Shown in pieces: positions 37,001 through 59,008 of a stretch of 64,000 nt of DNA (the stretch's first letter is position 1; each line of letters starts with the position of its first letter). A program made the position numbers and the translations under genes. Origin of the DNA: Paroedura picta (Eukaryota; Chordata; Lepidosauria; Squamata; Gekkonidae); contig NC_135376.1 in the NCBI RefSeq assembly GCF_049243985.1, positions 42,637,001 to 42,701,000 on the forward strand, in the 5' to 3' direction. Below the pieces are notes generated by a model. It made no database searches. It had not been told where the DNA came from and saw only the letters and a list, made by a program, of their open reading frames with translations.

Positions 37001-39088
37001 TTATTCCAGATATGAACTAGGATATGCCTTGTACCTAGGCTGGGCTGGCTCCCTGCTTTCTATGCTTGGTGGGATGCTCCTGACATGCTCATGCAAAGGA
37101 AGCAAAAAGCAGAAACACAGGTATTTGAATAATTCATATTGAAGAACAAAACCTGTAAATGAAATTAACAGAGTTTTCATTGGTTCAGCTAGCATTTTAA
37201 GGGACTGTTTGTTTTCTCCTGGACTTCTGTTATATTGTTGGTAATGAACTTTTAATAACATTTAATTTAACACATCGATTGAAACAATACACAATAAATA
37301 CTGAAATACAAGAGATTTTCTTCTGAGAAAGTATCGTGGACCATAAAAGGTCTTGACCTGGGCCTTGTATAAGAATGTCTTCCACTAGAAATCACTCTTG
37401 TTACTTCCATTCTAGATAAGTTTTGGGCTATTTTCAAACACACACAGGAACAAATCCTAGCTTACTGCGGAGTCCCAACTAGATGAGATGTGGTGTTCAA
37501 AGAGAAATAGTGGTTGTATGGGGCCCCAATTAGAAACAGGGAAGCAGTGCACGGCAGAAAGAACAAGAAACCCTGCATGGCTTCACTGGGTTGCAATAAG
37601 ACAATCTGCACCCTTCCATTGTTTATGGCAGCATGTGTTGTTGGTAAATATCACTTGCAATTCATGAGACCAGTGGGATTGAAAGAACCCAAACCCCCTC
37701 CCCCCCCACACACACAATTCTGATTTCCCTTTTAACATACTGTGAAGATATGGTAACGGATTCCTCTGCGTTTCCTGTAGTTTGACACAATGTATTCATT
37801 AGGGAGCTACAGACAGCCCTCACTCATTGTAGAATATACTTGTCTGATAGCTGCTTTCAAACACCTGTTGGTCACACTTTATGTTTTTCAGTATATGTTT
37901 ATTTTAAACTTTAAAATGTGTATGCCCAGATCAAATGTATAAGAAGCAGGTGGAGCTGAATGGTCCAGAACTCTTTCTGCCAGTCCACACACTGGGAGGG
38001 ATAACAGCTGTTTCTGGTTCCCCACCTGAGCAATTATATTTTAACTTTCATTGGCTCAGATCCAGTGAGTAGAGTGAAGATTGATTCACATATAGAGAGA
38101 CCTACAGGTACTGTTAACAGACATACTCTAGGTGTTCTGCATTCAAAACCTAATTCCCAGGCACGTGCAGGGGAGCTGCTATTTGCCCCATTGGGAGAAA
38201 CGTGTGTGTAGCCTATAGACCTACATGTAACCCATCAGAAGATGTTTCGCCAACGGAGCATATAATGGCTCCCTGGAGCCCTTTCAGAGCAGAATAATGG
38301 CATGGAAGGAATACAACACCTTTTCCTGTGATTCTGATATGAATCCCATGTACACTTGGGAATTGTTATGAATCTCTTGAGCATGCCGGTCACTGGAACC
38401 TGTGGCAGACATATTGAGGACACAAGCTGTTGAATTAATATAGGAAACCAAATATACAGGGCCTGTTTGGGTATGTGGTTACCAATCTGCTTAGGGAACA
38501 CATACAGAGACCCGTTTGAACATTCATTATTTAAAAAAAGGGGCTGGAACCATAAAAACCAAACTGATGACAGTTAGGACCTTCAAAGGTTGAATGTCTG
38601 TATTAATATTAAAATTATATAACTTTTATTGTGCATAATTTTAAAAAACTTTAGGAATCAAACACATATATACAGCCCATTGGCTATTGCAAAACAGTGC
38701 GCTGTGTACTATGTGAACCAACAGACTGACACATTTAGGTTTTTCTTATTCCTGCACATGCCTTATGCCTGTAGACAAATCAGGATACTGGCACTCATGG
38801 TGGCATTCATGGTGATCAGCTCTGAGCTTCCATGGTCTAAAAGGAAGTCTGTCCATTACTTTTTTATTGCTCTCTATTAGCTCAAAAAAGTATTACATTG
38901 CAGTTGTATTTTCTCAGAGTTATATAGGTCAGTTATTCTCTCTGGTACTTGTGACATATATAACACGTATGCCTCTTTATAATTACAGAAACGACAATTA
39001 TAATTCTGCTACTACCCAGACAGCTACGGAATCATGTATTTACAACAAACCGTCAGAGACAGTCACATTTGTCAAAGATTATGTTTAG
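21106..39088 (+). CDS. Claudin (CLDN10/CLDN15-like), complete, 5 coding exons
   Basis: Four-pass tight-junction protein. Exons: 21106-21325, 31097-31261, 33062-33143, 37010-37120, 38989-39088; sizes 220, 165, 82, 111 and 100 nt join in frame to 225 aa. The 165- and 82-nt middle exons are typical of multi-exon claudins. Exon 1 gives TM1 (residues 8-25) and the claudin signature W30, GLW48-50, C53, C63 in the first extracellular loop. Exon 2 gives VQACRALMV with TM2. Exon 3 gives [10 protein letters not shown] (TM3) and [10 protein letters not shown]. Exon 4 gives [19 protein letters not shown] (TM4). The tail ends KDYV, a PDZ-binding YV terminus. Exon 1 is most like CLDN10a (SNxWK...EGLWMNC) and the body is CLDN10/15-like. 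A dead CLDN10b-like first exon lies at 26360-26574. Splice sites are all GT-AG. Exact paralogue uncertain. Confidence 0.92.
21404..21425. repeat. (TA)n microsatellite
   Basis: About 11 TA units, directly at the 5' junction of a truncated BovB copy. More TA-rich sequence follows that copy at 21733, consistent with insertion into a TA tract. Confidence 0.8.
21426..21732 (+). mobile_element. RTE-BovB LINE, 5'-truncated 3' end
   Basis: About 300 bp nearly identical to 36130-36432 of the full-length copy, including CTGGAGAAGAGCCTAATGCT and the terminal GGGTCGGACACGACTT. The C-terminal reading frame is still open. Only a handful of differences are visible, so the insertion is young. Confidence 0.93.
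22911..23094. repeat. GC-rich foldback (MITE-like) element
   Basis: The left arm begins TAGGGTTGGGTGCTTTGGCG and the right arm is complementary to TAGGGTTAGGTGCTTCGGTT; the similarity extends about 50 bp inwards (GAGGCCGGTCTCTCC against GCGGCCAGTCTCTCC). The core is GC-rich in an AT-rich intron. No clear target duplication, so the class is unknown. Claudin intron 1. Confidence 0.6.
24410..25072 (+). CDS. ORF of the LINE-like insertion, unknown protein with a 42-residue tandem repeat
   Basis: 220 codons from an ATG inside the 2.6 kb insertion; an in-frame ATG lies 10 codons upstream. The sequence is hydrophilic and Lys/Glu-rich. Two tandem copies of a 126-bp unit (24501-24626 and 24627-24752) encode repeats containing VFNRNDG and KQGGKPT, then VFNRNNG and KQGGKPT. 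A neighbouring frame at 24756-25022 reads [10 protein letters not shown], suggesting the C-terminal part has slipped frame. I do not recognise the protein; an ORF1-like RNA-binding role is inference from the setting. Confidence 0.45.
   Translation: MSMLKRLAHLIEIQTQDYKVFLDGLIKNISKEIQDGKEEVFNRNDGLITVTDDSFKQGGKPTAEEKSEIHIFKEIQEAKEDVFNRNNGSITVADDSSKQGGKPTVEEKSEILETENGMPEFCSPDKDTLFKKTYSHLKATVYKNQSKEIWICSESNRFKGSLCGKNCIDTGVQEVQRPQDLSMHTLRERVQLHFLRQRPMGQNIILRERQDVASLEMRPP
25076..26040 (+). repeat. ~363-bp tandem units in the 3' region of the insertion
   Basis: GAAAGCTCATATTGTTTTAT near 25080 returns near 25442, and both copies continue through a GAAAAAGGGGAAGCAGTG block, GGCATATAGGTAATATAAT and TTCTTAGAATGGGTCAAG-type sequence. 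A third, partial unit begins near 25900. Confidence 0.7.
26360..26574 (+). pseudogene. Decayed alternative claudin first exon, CLDN10b type
   Basis: An ATG opens a clear claudin first exon: [17 protein letters not shown], then [19 protein letters not shown] and IYENL. The signature Trp codon of the ENLW motif is TGA (26504-26506). After [12 protein letters not shown] the frame has lost 2 nt relative to the expected EFDTLLALP. The exon still ends CCTG|GTATGT in phase 1, the same phase as the live exon 1, so it once could splice to exon 2. It resembles CLDN10b, while the live exon at 21106 resembles CLDN10a. The gene therefore probably had alternative first exons and lost one. Confidence 0.88.
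26897..27132 (+). mobile_element. RTE-BovB LINE, 5'-truncated 3' end
   Basis: Matches 36198-36434 of the full-length copy (CTCAAATACTTTGGCCACCT onward), ending CATCACAACTAACAACAATA. It carries more differences than the copy at 21426, so it is somewhat older. Confidence 0.92.
27133..27995. other. Claudin intron 1, unassigned stretch
   Basis: No exon or repeat that I can name. Small open frames here carry no recognisable similarity. Confidence 0.5.
27996..28078 (+). repeat. L2/CR1-clade LINE 3' end fragment
   Basis: CATCGCCCTGAGACATCAC, then GTGGTATATAAGCTGAATGA and (AATA)n. A G18 run follows at about 28123-28141. Confidence 0.65.
28285..28608 (+). repeat. L2/CR1-clade LINE 3' end
   Basis: ATCTTTCCGCAGGGCCTG, CAGAGCTCTTCCGCCAGGCA, then the 3' end GTGAACCGCCGTGAGACC, GGCGGTATATAAATCC and an (ATGA)n tail. 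Same family as 47795-48385. Confidence 0.8.
29370..29505. mobile_element. hAT foldback MITE, 136 bp
   Basis: Starts CAGGGGTAGTCAAACTGCGG and ends in the near-perfect complement. The arms pair over about 60 bp, including the shared CCAGATGTCCATGGACTACA. A perfect 8-bp duplication, GACTATCA, flanks it at 29362-29369 and 29506-29513, diagnostic of hAT transposition. It looks recent. Confidence 0.9.
29815..30180 (-). mobile_element. Non-LTR reverse transcriptase fragment, not BovB
   Basis: A minus-strand frame at 29859-30167 reads [20 protein letters not shown], then [12 protein letters not shown], a reverse transcriptase palm with an FADD box in place of BovB's YADD. It belongs to another RTE- or R4-like lineage. 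The fragment has no element ends and is inactive. Confidence 0.7.
30860..30980 (+). repeat. L2/CR1-clade LINE 3' end
   Basis: TGTTGTAAACCGCCCTGAGA, then TTTGGAGAAGGGCAGTC, running straight into an AAT microsatellite that probably grew from the element's tail. Confidence 0.75.
30981..31047. repeat. (AAT)n microsatellite, about 22 units
   Basis: Pure AAT repeat ending 49 bp before claudin exon 2, so only a short intronic stretch is left for branch point and polypyrimidine tract (TCTTTCTGTTGCAG). Confidence 0.95.
33219..36436 (+). mobile_element. Full-length RTE-BovB LINE
   Basis: 3.2 kb element in claudin intron 3, same strand as the gene. It is bounded by the 11-bp duplication AAGCAATGCCA (33208-33218 and 36437-36447). 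The 5' leader of about 180 bp (TGGCAAGGGGGCTTGCGTAG and onward) precedes a single uninterrupted ORF, and the 3' end GGGTCGGACACGACTTCGC is followed by an (ACA)n-type tail. Length and ends agree with a complete BovB. Two near-identical 3' fragments nearby support recent activity in this lineage. Confidence 0.95.
33399..36428 (+). CDS. BovB endonuclease / reverse transcriptase polyprotein, 1009 aa
   Basis: Uninterrupted ORF of an RTE-clade LINE. Residues ~68-310 form an apurinic-like endonuclease: [10 protein letters not shown] (71-80), catalytic Glu in ISELKW (E103), GDWNAKVG (207-214) and SDH (300-302). A basic linker follows. The reverse transcriptase spans roughly residues 560-800, with [28 protein letters not shown] (652-660) and the catalytic YADD box (754-757). 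The C-terminal region includes [11 protein letters not shown] and ends GRTRLRT. All expected catalytic residues are present, so the protein looks competent. In-frame sequence upstream of the chosen ATG does not add a recognisable domain. Confidence 0.95.
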   Translation: MDSSNRHNDMTLEDEPLRSEGVQYATGDEQTASTSSARMNEAAGPKPKGRSVVEVTGGEKTVRCCKDFYSIGTWNVRSMNQGKLDVVKQEMTRLNIDILGISELKWTGMGEFNSDDHQVYYCGQESRRRNGVAFIINKRVGKAVLGYNPQNDRMISVRIQGKPFNITVIQVYAPTTAAEEDEVDQFYEALQHLLEATPKNDVLIIMGDWNAKVGSQKITGITGKFGLGVQNEAGHRLVEFCQENTMVIANTLFQQPKRRLYTWTSPDGQHRNQIDYVLCSQRWKSSIQSIKTRPGADCGSDHELLVAKFRLKLKKVGKSTRPLRYELNHIPDEYTVEVSNRFKELDLIDRVPEELWMEVRNIVQEVATKTIPKKKKCKKSKWLSEEALQIAKERREVKGKGERERYTQLNAEFQRKARRDKNAFLNEQCKQIEENNRMGRTRDLFKKIGDMKRTFHAKMGMIRDQNGRDLTEAEEIKQRWQNYTEELYKSELNIPDDHNGVVTDLEPDILECEVKWALGSLSNNKASGGDSIPVELFKILKDDAVKVLHSICQKIWKTQQWPQDWKRSVYIPIPKKGNAKECSNYRTIALISHASKVMLKILQARLQQYVDRELPEVQAGFRRGRGTRDQIANIRWIMEKAREYQKNVYFCFIDYAKAFDCVEHNKLWQVLKEMGIPEHLICLLRNLYSGQEATVRNEHGITDWFKIEKGVRQGCILSPCLFNLYAEHIMRNAGLEESQIGIKIAGRNINNLRYADDTTLMAESEEELKSLLMRVKEESAKVGLKLNIKKTKIMASGPLNSWQIDGEEMEIVTDFIFLGSKITADGDCSKEIKRRLLLGRKAMANLDSILKSRDITLPTKVRLVKAMVFPVAMYGCESWTIRKAERQRIEAFELWCWRRLLRVPWTARRTNRSVLEEISPDCSLEGQILKMKLKYFGHLMRRKDSLEKSLMLGAIEGKRRRGRQRMRWLDGVTEAVGANLNGLQGMVEDRKAWRIIVHGVAMGRTRLRT
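36448..36877. other. Claudin intron 3, after BovB
   Basis: No recognisable element; includes a CT-rich run near 36797-36830. Confidence 0.5.
36878..36965 (+). repeat. Interspersed repeat family X, copy 2
   Basis: GTCCAGTGGCACCTTTAAGA, then CCAACACAGTTTTAATTC and TATAAGCTTTCATGTGCATG, ending TTCTTCTGATA. It lies 44 bp before claudin exon 4. Confidence 0.75.
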
Positions 39089-39349
39089 ATTTCTAATAAT
39101 TTGTAATGTTTTCTAAATGTTTCATTTTGGGCACACAATTTTCTTATTGCAGCTAAATGTTATATATGTTTGTAGTATTTCTTTCTGGTAATTGTTTTAA
39201 AGTTCAATGTCTTAGGAATTTGCTGTATGAGAACATAATCTAGGGAGGAAATGAAGTTTTCATGTTGCATATCTCCAAACTCAGAGAGTTTGTATAGATA
39301 AATGTGATTTTATTGTATTGCAGCAGTGTAAAGTTATAATTATTTCTGA

Positions 39350-39355
39350 AATAAA
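39350..39355 (+). terminator. Candidate claudin poly(A) signal
   Basis: AATAAA 262 nt past the claudin stop codon, followed by a T/G-containing stretch (GGTTTGTCCGTGGTGGG). Motif and position only. Confidence 0.5.
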
Positions 39356-39359
39356 AAAA

Positions 39360-40856
39360 GGTTTGTCCGTGGTGGGAAAAGACAAAGCTTGTGCCTTATT
39401 TATATGCTTCCATCCCTCCTTTGTATACAACATTGCATTAAAGGCTTCTGTGTCTGAGAAACCGTAAATCAAGCCCCAGTTCATCATGATCTCTGGATGC
39501 AAGCACCTAGGAAATTCAGAATTGGGGGAGGGGATGAACTTCATTTTCCCAAGATGGCTGTGTTTGGATATCAACAAACTGGAGCTTCATTCGGAGCTGT
39601 CTAAGCCAAGAAGCTTCCAGTAGTTCTTTCTGTGCAAGGAGAAAAAAGCAAAAGTAGTACACAAGCTGTGCTTTTGCCTAGACTTAATAGACCTTGTGTG
39701 TGTACATGCGTGCACGTGTGTGTATATGAGAGATGCCTGAAAGTCTTGCTTTAAGGCCAGTATTCTCCCTGTACTGCAAATGAGTACTTACAGCCAAGAA
39801 AGTAACAGAGCAATCCTAAATACAGTACCATCCTTCTAGTTTCATTGATCAGTGGTATTAGGTATAATTCTGTTTAGGGTTACCTTGTAAATTGCTTGAT
39901 GCTCCCTGAGGGGTTTGTGAAAGAGATGAAATTTGATCCAGGACCTTTCTGGCTCACAGCTGTTAGTAACTGTGTTACATGGCTTAATGGGCAATGATAT
40001 TAAGAGTTTTCATATGCAGAATCTTTGTTACATGCTAGGATGTTTCTGTCTGCTGCTTATTAATTGAGTGCCAGATATATGTGTGCATATGTGAATATAA
40101 ACTCATATATATGCATACATGCATACACAGTGGTCATAATTTTACACCTTCATCACAGTACTTTCTCACCCATGTTCATCTTTTCACTGATAAACATCCT
40201 GGCCCATAACCCTCAAATTCTTAGGGATAGATTACATATTACACTCAAATTTATGTGAGAAATCTATCCCCCCCATAAAAAGTAGCTCTGAGACAGTAAT
40301 TTTACATATGAAAACAACTGGGGGACAGAGAATTTGAAGCAGAAACATGGCCAGCAGGAGTAGATTTAATATCCAGGATGAAAAGAGATTTGCAAAAGGT
40401 GTGGGTGCTACCATGTCTAATAGGAAGGCAGCTACACAGATTGATGTGATCATAATAATCTGGTCCAGAGAACAGCAATACGGTCAAAAGGGATAGTTTT
40501 TTTCAGGAATTTATTGCTACCTTACCCATTATAAGTACATATTTAAACTGCAAAAATAATATATTGTTTTAGACAAAGATCCCATACCAACTCTTCCTTT
40601 TATATTCTAGCATATAGTTTTCGGATCACATTAAGATGTGATATAATCTGCAGTTCTTCACTGTCTAGATTATTAGAACATGCTGTTATATTACATGATT
40701 CATCTGAGAGTAGATACATATAGATTGATCGTCATGATATGTATACATGTATGTAACCTATTCAGAATGTACAATATTGTTAGTGAAATAAGCATACACA
40801 GCAGTATTTCATTAGTGCATTTAGTATATGTCAGCCTTCTCTTCCACAACAGATGA
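39360..40856. other. Spacer between claudin and DUSP28 3' ends
   Basis: AT-rich intergenic DNA between two convergent genes. A GT-rich run occurs near 39697-39725. No gene or named repeat recognised. Confidence 0.55.
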
Positions 40857-41092
40857 AAGCCCCCATTGTAGGGCTATCTGCTCTGGGCTGGGAAATACCT
40901 GGAATTTTTTCGGGTGTAGCCTGAGGAGGGTGGGGTTTCTGGAGAGGAGAGTCTACAGTGTGGTATAATGCCATAGAACCCACCTTTTAAAGTCACCATT
41001 TTTTCCAGGTGAACTGAAATCTGTCATCTGGAAATCAACCTGTAATAGCAGATCTCCAGTCGCTACCTGGAAATTGGCAACCCTGCCCCACT
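40857..41092 (-). repeat. Interspersed repeat family Y, copy 3 (inverted)
   Basis: On the minus strand: GGGTTGCCAATTTCCAGGTA, GATCTGCTATTACAGGTTGA, then the GGTGGACTCTATGGC-like and CCCCACCCTCCTCAGGC-like blocks in family order. Confidence 0.65.
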
Positions 41093-41145
41093 AAAAGATC
41101 TCTCCCCCCCCCCCCCGACAGAAAACCATCTGTCCACAGACTATC

Positions 41146-41151
41146 TTTATT
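41146..41151 (-). terminator. DUSP28: Candidate DUSP28 poly(A) signal
   Basis: AATAAA on the minus strand about 210 nt past the DUSP28 stop. Position and motif only. Confidence 0.4.
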
Positions 41152-41359
41152 TTGTTAAAGGAAAGCAGTATGATTGTTTTGTTTCTTATGTGAAATATTT
41201 TTCCTTATAACATCACATTTTATCCTAAATCTAAAGTTTTTCAGCATCAGGATAAGTTGTGCAGATCTGAGTAATATTTGCTAGATGAGGCAAATTATAT
41301 GGCCTTTTGGCACACATGCCCCATTTCAAAGAATTTTCCCATATGAATCAAAATTATAT

Positions 41360-42924
41360 TCATTGTACCGTTTCTTTTTGGGAAGGAGCCACCTGATCCT
41401 GCATATGCAAATGTTCATCATATTTTTGTAACTGAGACCAAAATCCTGCGTTGGGTTCTGCTACTGGCCGGGCGGTCTTCACAGCCTATAAGAGGAAAAA
41501 GAAACACATGGCATCAGACACAAGACAGTCATAGACCTATTTTATTTATGTATTTATTATATTTGCTGATGTCCTCTCTTCGTAATGCCTTGTTAGTTTG
41601 AAAAGTGGGCTCTAGCCTATGAAAGTCAATGTTAGAATAAAATGTTGTTGTTTTTTAACCAAGAGTGGTGTAGTATTTAAGAGCGGCAGCTTCTAATCTG
41701 GAGAGCTGGGTTTGATTTTCTGCTCCCCCACATGCAGCCATCTGGGTGACCTTGGGCTCACCACACCACTGATAAAGCTGTTTTGACTGAGCAGTGATAT
41801 CAGGGCTCTCTCAGCCTCACCTACCTCACAGGGTGTCTGGTGGGGAGAGGAAAGGGAAGGTGCAATCCTAATTTATTTACTTAAGTACATTGAAGTACAC
41901 CATTCTCTTCTCTGCTCCATTTTATCTGCACAACAATTCTGTGAGGGAGGACAGGCTACAAATCAGCGCATTGCCTCCAAGGCCTATTCTGTTGGATAAT
42001 GCAGTTTCAATGTCCTTTAGAAGGATATTTTCCTGTTTCACACTGGAAAATCCAGAAGCAAAAGCACATTGAAAGTGTATTATCCAACATGGGCGGAATG
42101 TGCCTCAGAACTACTCTGCCTCTCATTATTCAATGGGGCTTATGCTCAGGAATGGTTTAAGGATTAGCGGGGCTGTAGTACCAGAGCCAGTTTAAGGATG
42201 CCCGAAGCCCTAGCACAGTGCAATGATGATGGGAGCAACTGGCCGGGGGGGGGGGGGGGGCACCGTTATCACTTCGAGTGTCCTTAAAGAGGGGGAAAGG
42301 GGAGAGAGGGAGGCTAGGACCCTGATCCATGGGAGGGAAGGCATAGTGCAGGGCCCCGGAAGCACAAGGCCAGTAGCACTCCCTACATGTGCTACATGGA
42401 CACACTGGTCCTACTTATGCCTTTGGGGCTGCAGCCTAATTGCACCCCACCCGTGGTTTCTATCCCGGGCTGACTCTTCTACAGCGCTCTCGGCGGCCTC
42501 ACTGCATTAACCCAAGTGCCCCGAGCAACCGAGCTAGGCCACGGGTGCTGCTCCCGCGTGCTCCCAGCAGCAGTACCTCGAAGGCCTCCTGCAGACTGAG
42601 CTTGTGGCGCTTCATCAGGTAAGCCGTGCAGATGGCTGCAGAGCGGCTCCGGCCATTTTTGCAGTACACTAAGCATTTCCCGCCGCTCCGGATTGTGCTC
42701 TCGATGGCCTCGCTGCAGCGCTCGAAATACTGATACAGGTCTTCCGCCGGGTCGTCGAAGACGGGCACCCGCAAGGTCTGCAGCGGCTGCAGGTTGGGGA
42801 AAGGCTGCTGCCGGGAGACGTTGATACAGAGCGTGACCCCCTCTTGAAGGAGGAGGGTCTCCGCGCAGGCGGCCCGCGCATTGCTCAGAAGCAGAGAGTC
42901 CGTGACCTTGCACAGGCTCAGCAT
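41360..42924 (-). CDS. DUSP28: DUSP28, atypical dual-specificity phosphatase (complete, 2 coding exons)
   Basis: Small atypical DUSP. Exon 1 is 42924-42577 (116 codons) and exon 2 is 41485-41360 (41 codons plus TGA), 157 aa in all, joined in phase 0 at GAG|GTACTG and TATAG|GCT. Exon 1 shows GVTLCINVSRQQP, the acid loop VPVFDDPAEDL (Asp57/58) and the P-loop CLVYCKNGRSRSAA, with catalytic Cys88 and Arg94. As in human DUSP28, Tyr replaces the usual His before the Cys. Exon 2 reads VKTARPVAEPN, then GFWSQLQKYDEHL, the conserved C-terminal helix. The start is the ATG at 42924 because family similarity begins immediately after it; the open frame runs further upstream without homology. It lacks the longer N- and C-terminal extensions of the human protein (recalled). 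Confidence 0.94.
41662..41862 (+). repeat. tRNA-derived SINE, copy 4, 3'-truncated
   Basis: Head GTGGTGTAGTATTTAAGAGC and GGTTTGATTTTC, body CACCTACCTCACAGGGTGTC, stopping before the tail. In the DUSP28 intron. Confidence 0.85.
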
Positions 42925-43020
42925 CGGACAGCCGCGGGGGCGACGAGGAAGGAGGAGACCTCGAGGGCGGGGAGCGGAGCCGCCTGGCAAGCGCCAGCTC
43001 CTGCAGACTATATTTTGCTG
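42480..43020 (-). promoter_or_regulatory. DUSP28: CpG-rich promoter region of DUSP28
   Basis: GC- and CpG-rich block over DUSP28 exon 1 and about 100 bp upstream, in an AT-rich setting. Start site not resolved. Confidence 0.55.
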
Positions 43021-43177
43021 GGCTATATTTATTCGCCCTGGAGGATTGTGTTGCAGACTGTCCCAGTACTTTCGAAAGTACTTTTTTTTTTCATTGGACC
43101 CTTTGGAAAACTTACTACATGGATGGCTAACATAGCAACTGAATTGATTTTTGGTATATATTCCCTGTAAGGAGTTC

Positions 43178-43262
43178 ATAGTCTGACGAAGAGTGCTTGC
43201 ACTCAAAAGCTCACGCCCTGAATAAATCTTTGTTGGTCTTAAAAGTGCTACTGGACTCTGGT
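43178..43262 (-). repeat. Interspersed repeat family X, copy 3 (inverted)
   Basis: On the minus strand: CCAGAGTCCAGTAGCACTTT, then AAGACCAACAAAGATTTATT and AGGGCGTGAGCTTTTGAGTG. Confidence 0.75.
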
Positions 43263-43339
43263 TTTATATAGCAAGGATAGAAAAACCAAGTGATTTTAGG
43301 TTTGGCATCGTGACTGGCAAAGGCATGTCTAATAAAGTA

Positions 43340-43565
43340 AGCATGATGAAGTGGTTAAGAGCGATAGCCTCTTGGCTGGAGCACCGTGTTTGATTCCCTG
43401 CTTTCCCACAAGCAGCCAGCTGGGTGACCTTGGGCCCTGTGCAGTTCTCTCTCAACCTCACCTACTTCACAGGGTGTCTGTTGTGGGGAGAGGAAAGTAG
43501 AAGATTGTAAGCCACTAAGACTTTGAGGCTACCTTCCGGTAGTGAAAAATAAACACCAACTGTTC
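43340..43565 (+). repeat. tRNA-derived SINE, copy 5
   Basis: GTGGTTAAGAGCGATAGCCT, GTTTGATTCCCTGC, TGGGTGACCTTGGGC and the tail GATTGTAAGCCACTAAGAC. Diverged. Confidence 0.85.
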
Positions 43566-45082
43566 TAGTTTTGTGCAAAGTGAGAAAGCCACGATACGAA
43601 ACATCTTAAAGACCAATATCAGATTTAGTATGCAGCAAGCAGTTTGATGAATGTGCAGATTTAAAAGATTTATGCCTTGGTTTCCCTATACATGAAATTA
43701 ACTCCACTCAGTGAAATATGCACATTTTCCTGTATTGTAGTGAAAGGCAGAGGGAAGCAACCATCTTGATTAGAATCTTCAATGGTTTTCTGTATCTGGC
43801 AGCGCAAAATTTGAGTGGCAACAGAGATGCTTGTTCACCTTTGCTGTGACCCAAGCTCTCTCAAAGGCCAGAAGCATTCAGATTATTTCCAATTTCTTAG
43901 ACACACACACACACACATCACAATAAAAAGGATAAACTAATAACCTTTGAATAGGTCTTGCCTGAATTTGAGGCCACTTTTGAATTTGAATCCCAGGTAA
44001 AAAAAATTACAAGATTAAAAGGAATCTAACTGAATTAAAGCAGCAGCAAAAGGGGCCAGAGTTGTATAACCCTTTCAATCCACTCAGAGATATTTGATTT
44101 GCTGTTGGTAGTGATTGTTTTTGTATCAACCTGGGAGCAAGGGAAAGAGCTGCCATGTAAACAGAGACAACCACAGAGTTTTCTGAGTTCCTGCGGGACC
44201 AGGGAGTCTTCACGATAAAAGTGCCGGGGAATTTGTTAGGCAGCCTTCTTTTCCTCTCACTTTATACTGCATTACTTTCTGTGCTCAGCACCCTTTGATT
44301 ATCAAATCCAGTTTATGTAATGTTGCCATGTTCTTTGTGTAATCTGGTTTGCTGCTTAGTTCACATCCTTATTGTATTGTCTTCTATAAACATGCCTTGA
44401 AACTCAATGAGAAGGATGGATGACAAAAAAAAACCAGAAATGCTTTAATGTAAGGTGAAATATTTGGCTTAGATTCTGCAGAAAATTTCCATGAGCACGA
44501 GGAGGATTTTAGGGAGCATTCTGGGCTGCCAGGAGATGGGTGGTAGTGAAATAGCACTCTGATGACAGATGTCCTTTTGGCCATGCAGATGTTACGTCTG
44601 GATCCAGTCCTCTGAGCATGCAATTTGGTGTACATTTATGTAGCTGTACATGTAAATCAAGGCTGTTAAAGCAGGATGTTTTGGTGGTCATTAATTCATA
44701 GGATCACTGTAAGTTGGGAACAACTTGTTGGTGCTTAACACACACATACAAATACATTAAGCCCTCAAATCACCCATAATTGCATGTGTACATGCACATG
44801 GTGGGAAGAACACTAGCCTTGGATTTCGGAAACCTAGGTTCACAATTTAACTTAGTAGTCACGACAAGGAACATTTCAGCTTTTCACCCTTTCTTTAAAA
44901 CAGGAATAACTGAAACATTAGAATGTCTGTCTGAAAGAATGAATGGACAGTTATACAGTCTTTACATTAAAATTAAGCTTAAAGTAGCAACTGTCAAGGG
45001 CATGGGGATGTACTTATGGGGCACACAACTTGCATCACTACTGAACAAAGTTGTAGAATCCAGAGTCATACTGCAAGGGAGT
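43566..45082. other. DUSP28-ALDH18A1 spacer
   Basis: Upstream of DUSP28 and downstream of ALDH18A1. A (CA)n run lies at about 43902-43917, and a short old RTE-type tail (TTCATAGGATCACTGTAAGT, then GGTGCTTAACACAC) at 44693-44745. Nothing else recognised. Confidence 0.5.
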
Positions 45083-45319
45083 TTTATTCTGAAAAACAAT
45101 GAAGTTTGAAAAATACTTTCAATCTATCGGGAAAATAAGATTCTGTATAAAACACACAAACAAAAATATCTGGTACAAATATTCATAAAAGGATAAACGG
45201 CCTGAACTGTGCTATACAACTGTGATTTTGTTTCCCATCAATCAGCAATTAAAGACAGACTGAGTGTGAAAAGCATTGCTTTGCTCAAGACCAGTCATTA
45301 TGTACCTAGAATGTTTATT
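45083..45319 (-). terminator. ALDH18A1: Candidate ALDH18A1 poly(A) signals
   Basis: Two AATAAA hexamers on the minus strand, at 45319-45314 and 45088-45083, about 490 and 720 nt past the stop codon. I cannot tell which is used. Confidence 0.4.
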
Positions 45320-45811
45320 AAATGGATTCAGAATTTTTAAATAAGACAAACTGATACAGCACTTCCATGGCAATCTCCAAAGGAAGCAGAAATTTCTACC
45401 CAATGTTTTCTCAAAGCAAGAGAGCTTCGGGGGGGGGGGGATATTTAGAGGCATTTGGAATGGAAAGAGAGGCGTAATAAATAGATCCACTACCAACCCG
45501 AAAAGCACTCCACTTTGGAGGACAGTAAAGGAAGACCAGAGTTCTCTCTCCTGTGCTTCAGGAGCCAAAGTCCATTACAAGGCGATGGTATCTGCAGCAT
45601 TTGTACCTGCATAACACAGGAGGTATGAGAGAAAGAACTCTGACGCAGAGCACGGCCTGGGGTGTTCCCACTTTAACCGCGCAAAAGAGTATCCTGGAAA
45701 ACCAGAGTGCCCACACAGGGCATGTGAACATCCGTCTCCTTTCTCAGACCAGTCCTGGAACTGTAACAGCCTCCATAAACATCTCACAGCCTCCATCAAC
45801 GATTCCTGTGC

Positions 45812-58979
<13,168 letters not shown>

Positions 58980-59008
58980 GGTGAACCACCCAATGGACCC
59001 GACAGTGT

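Noticed and set aside
42925-43206. N-terminal extension of DUSP28 (open frame to 43206)
   Set aside because: Extension has no similarity to the family and crosses the promoter region.
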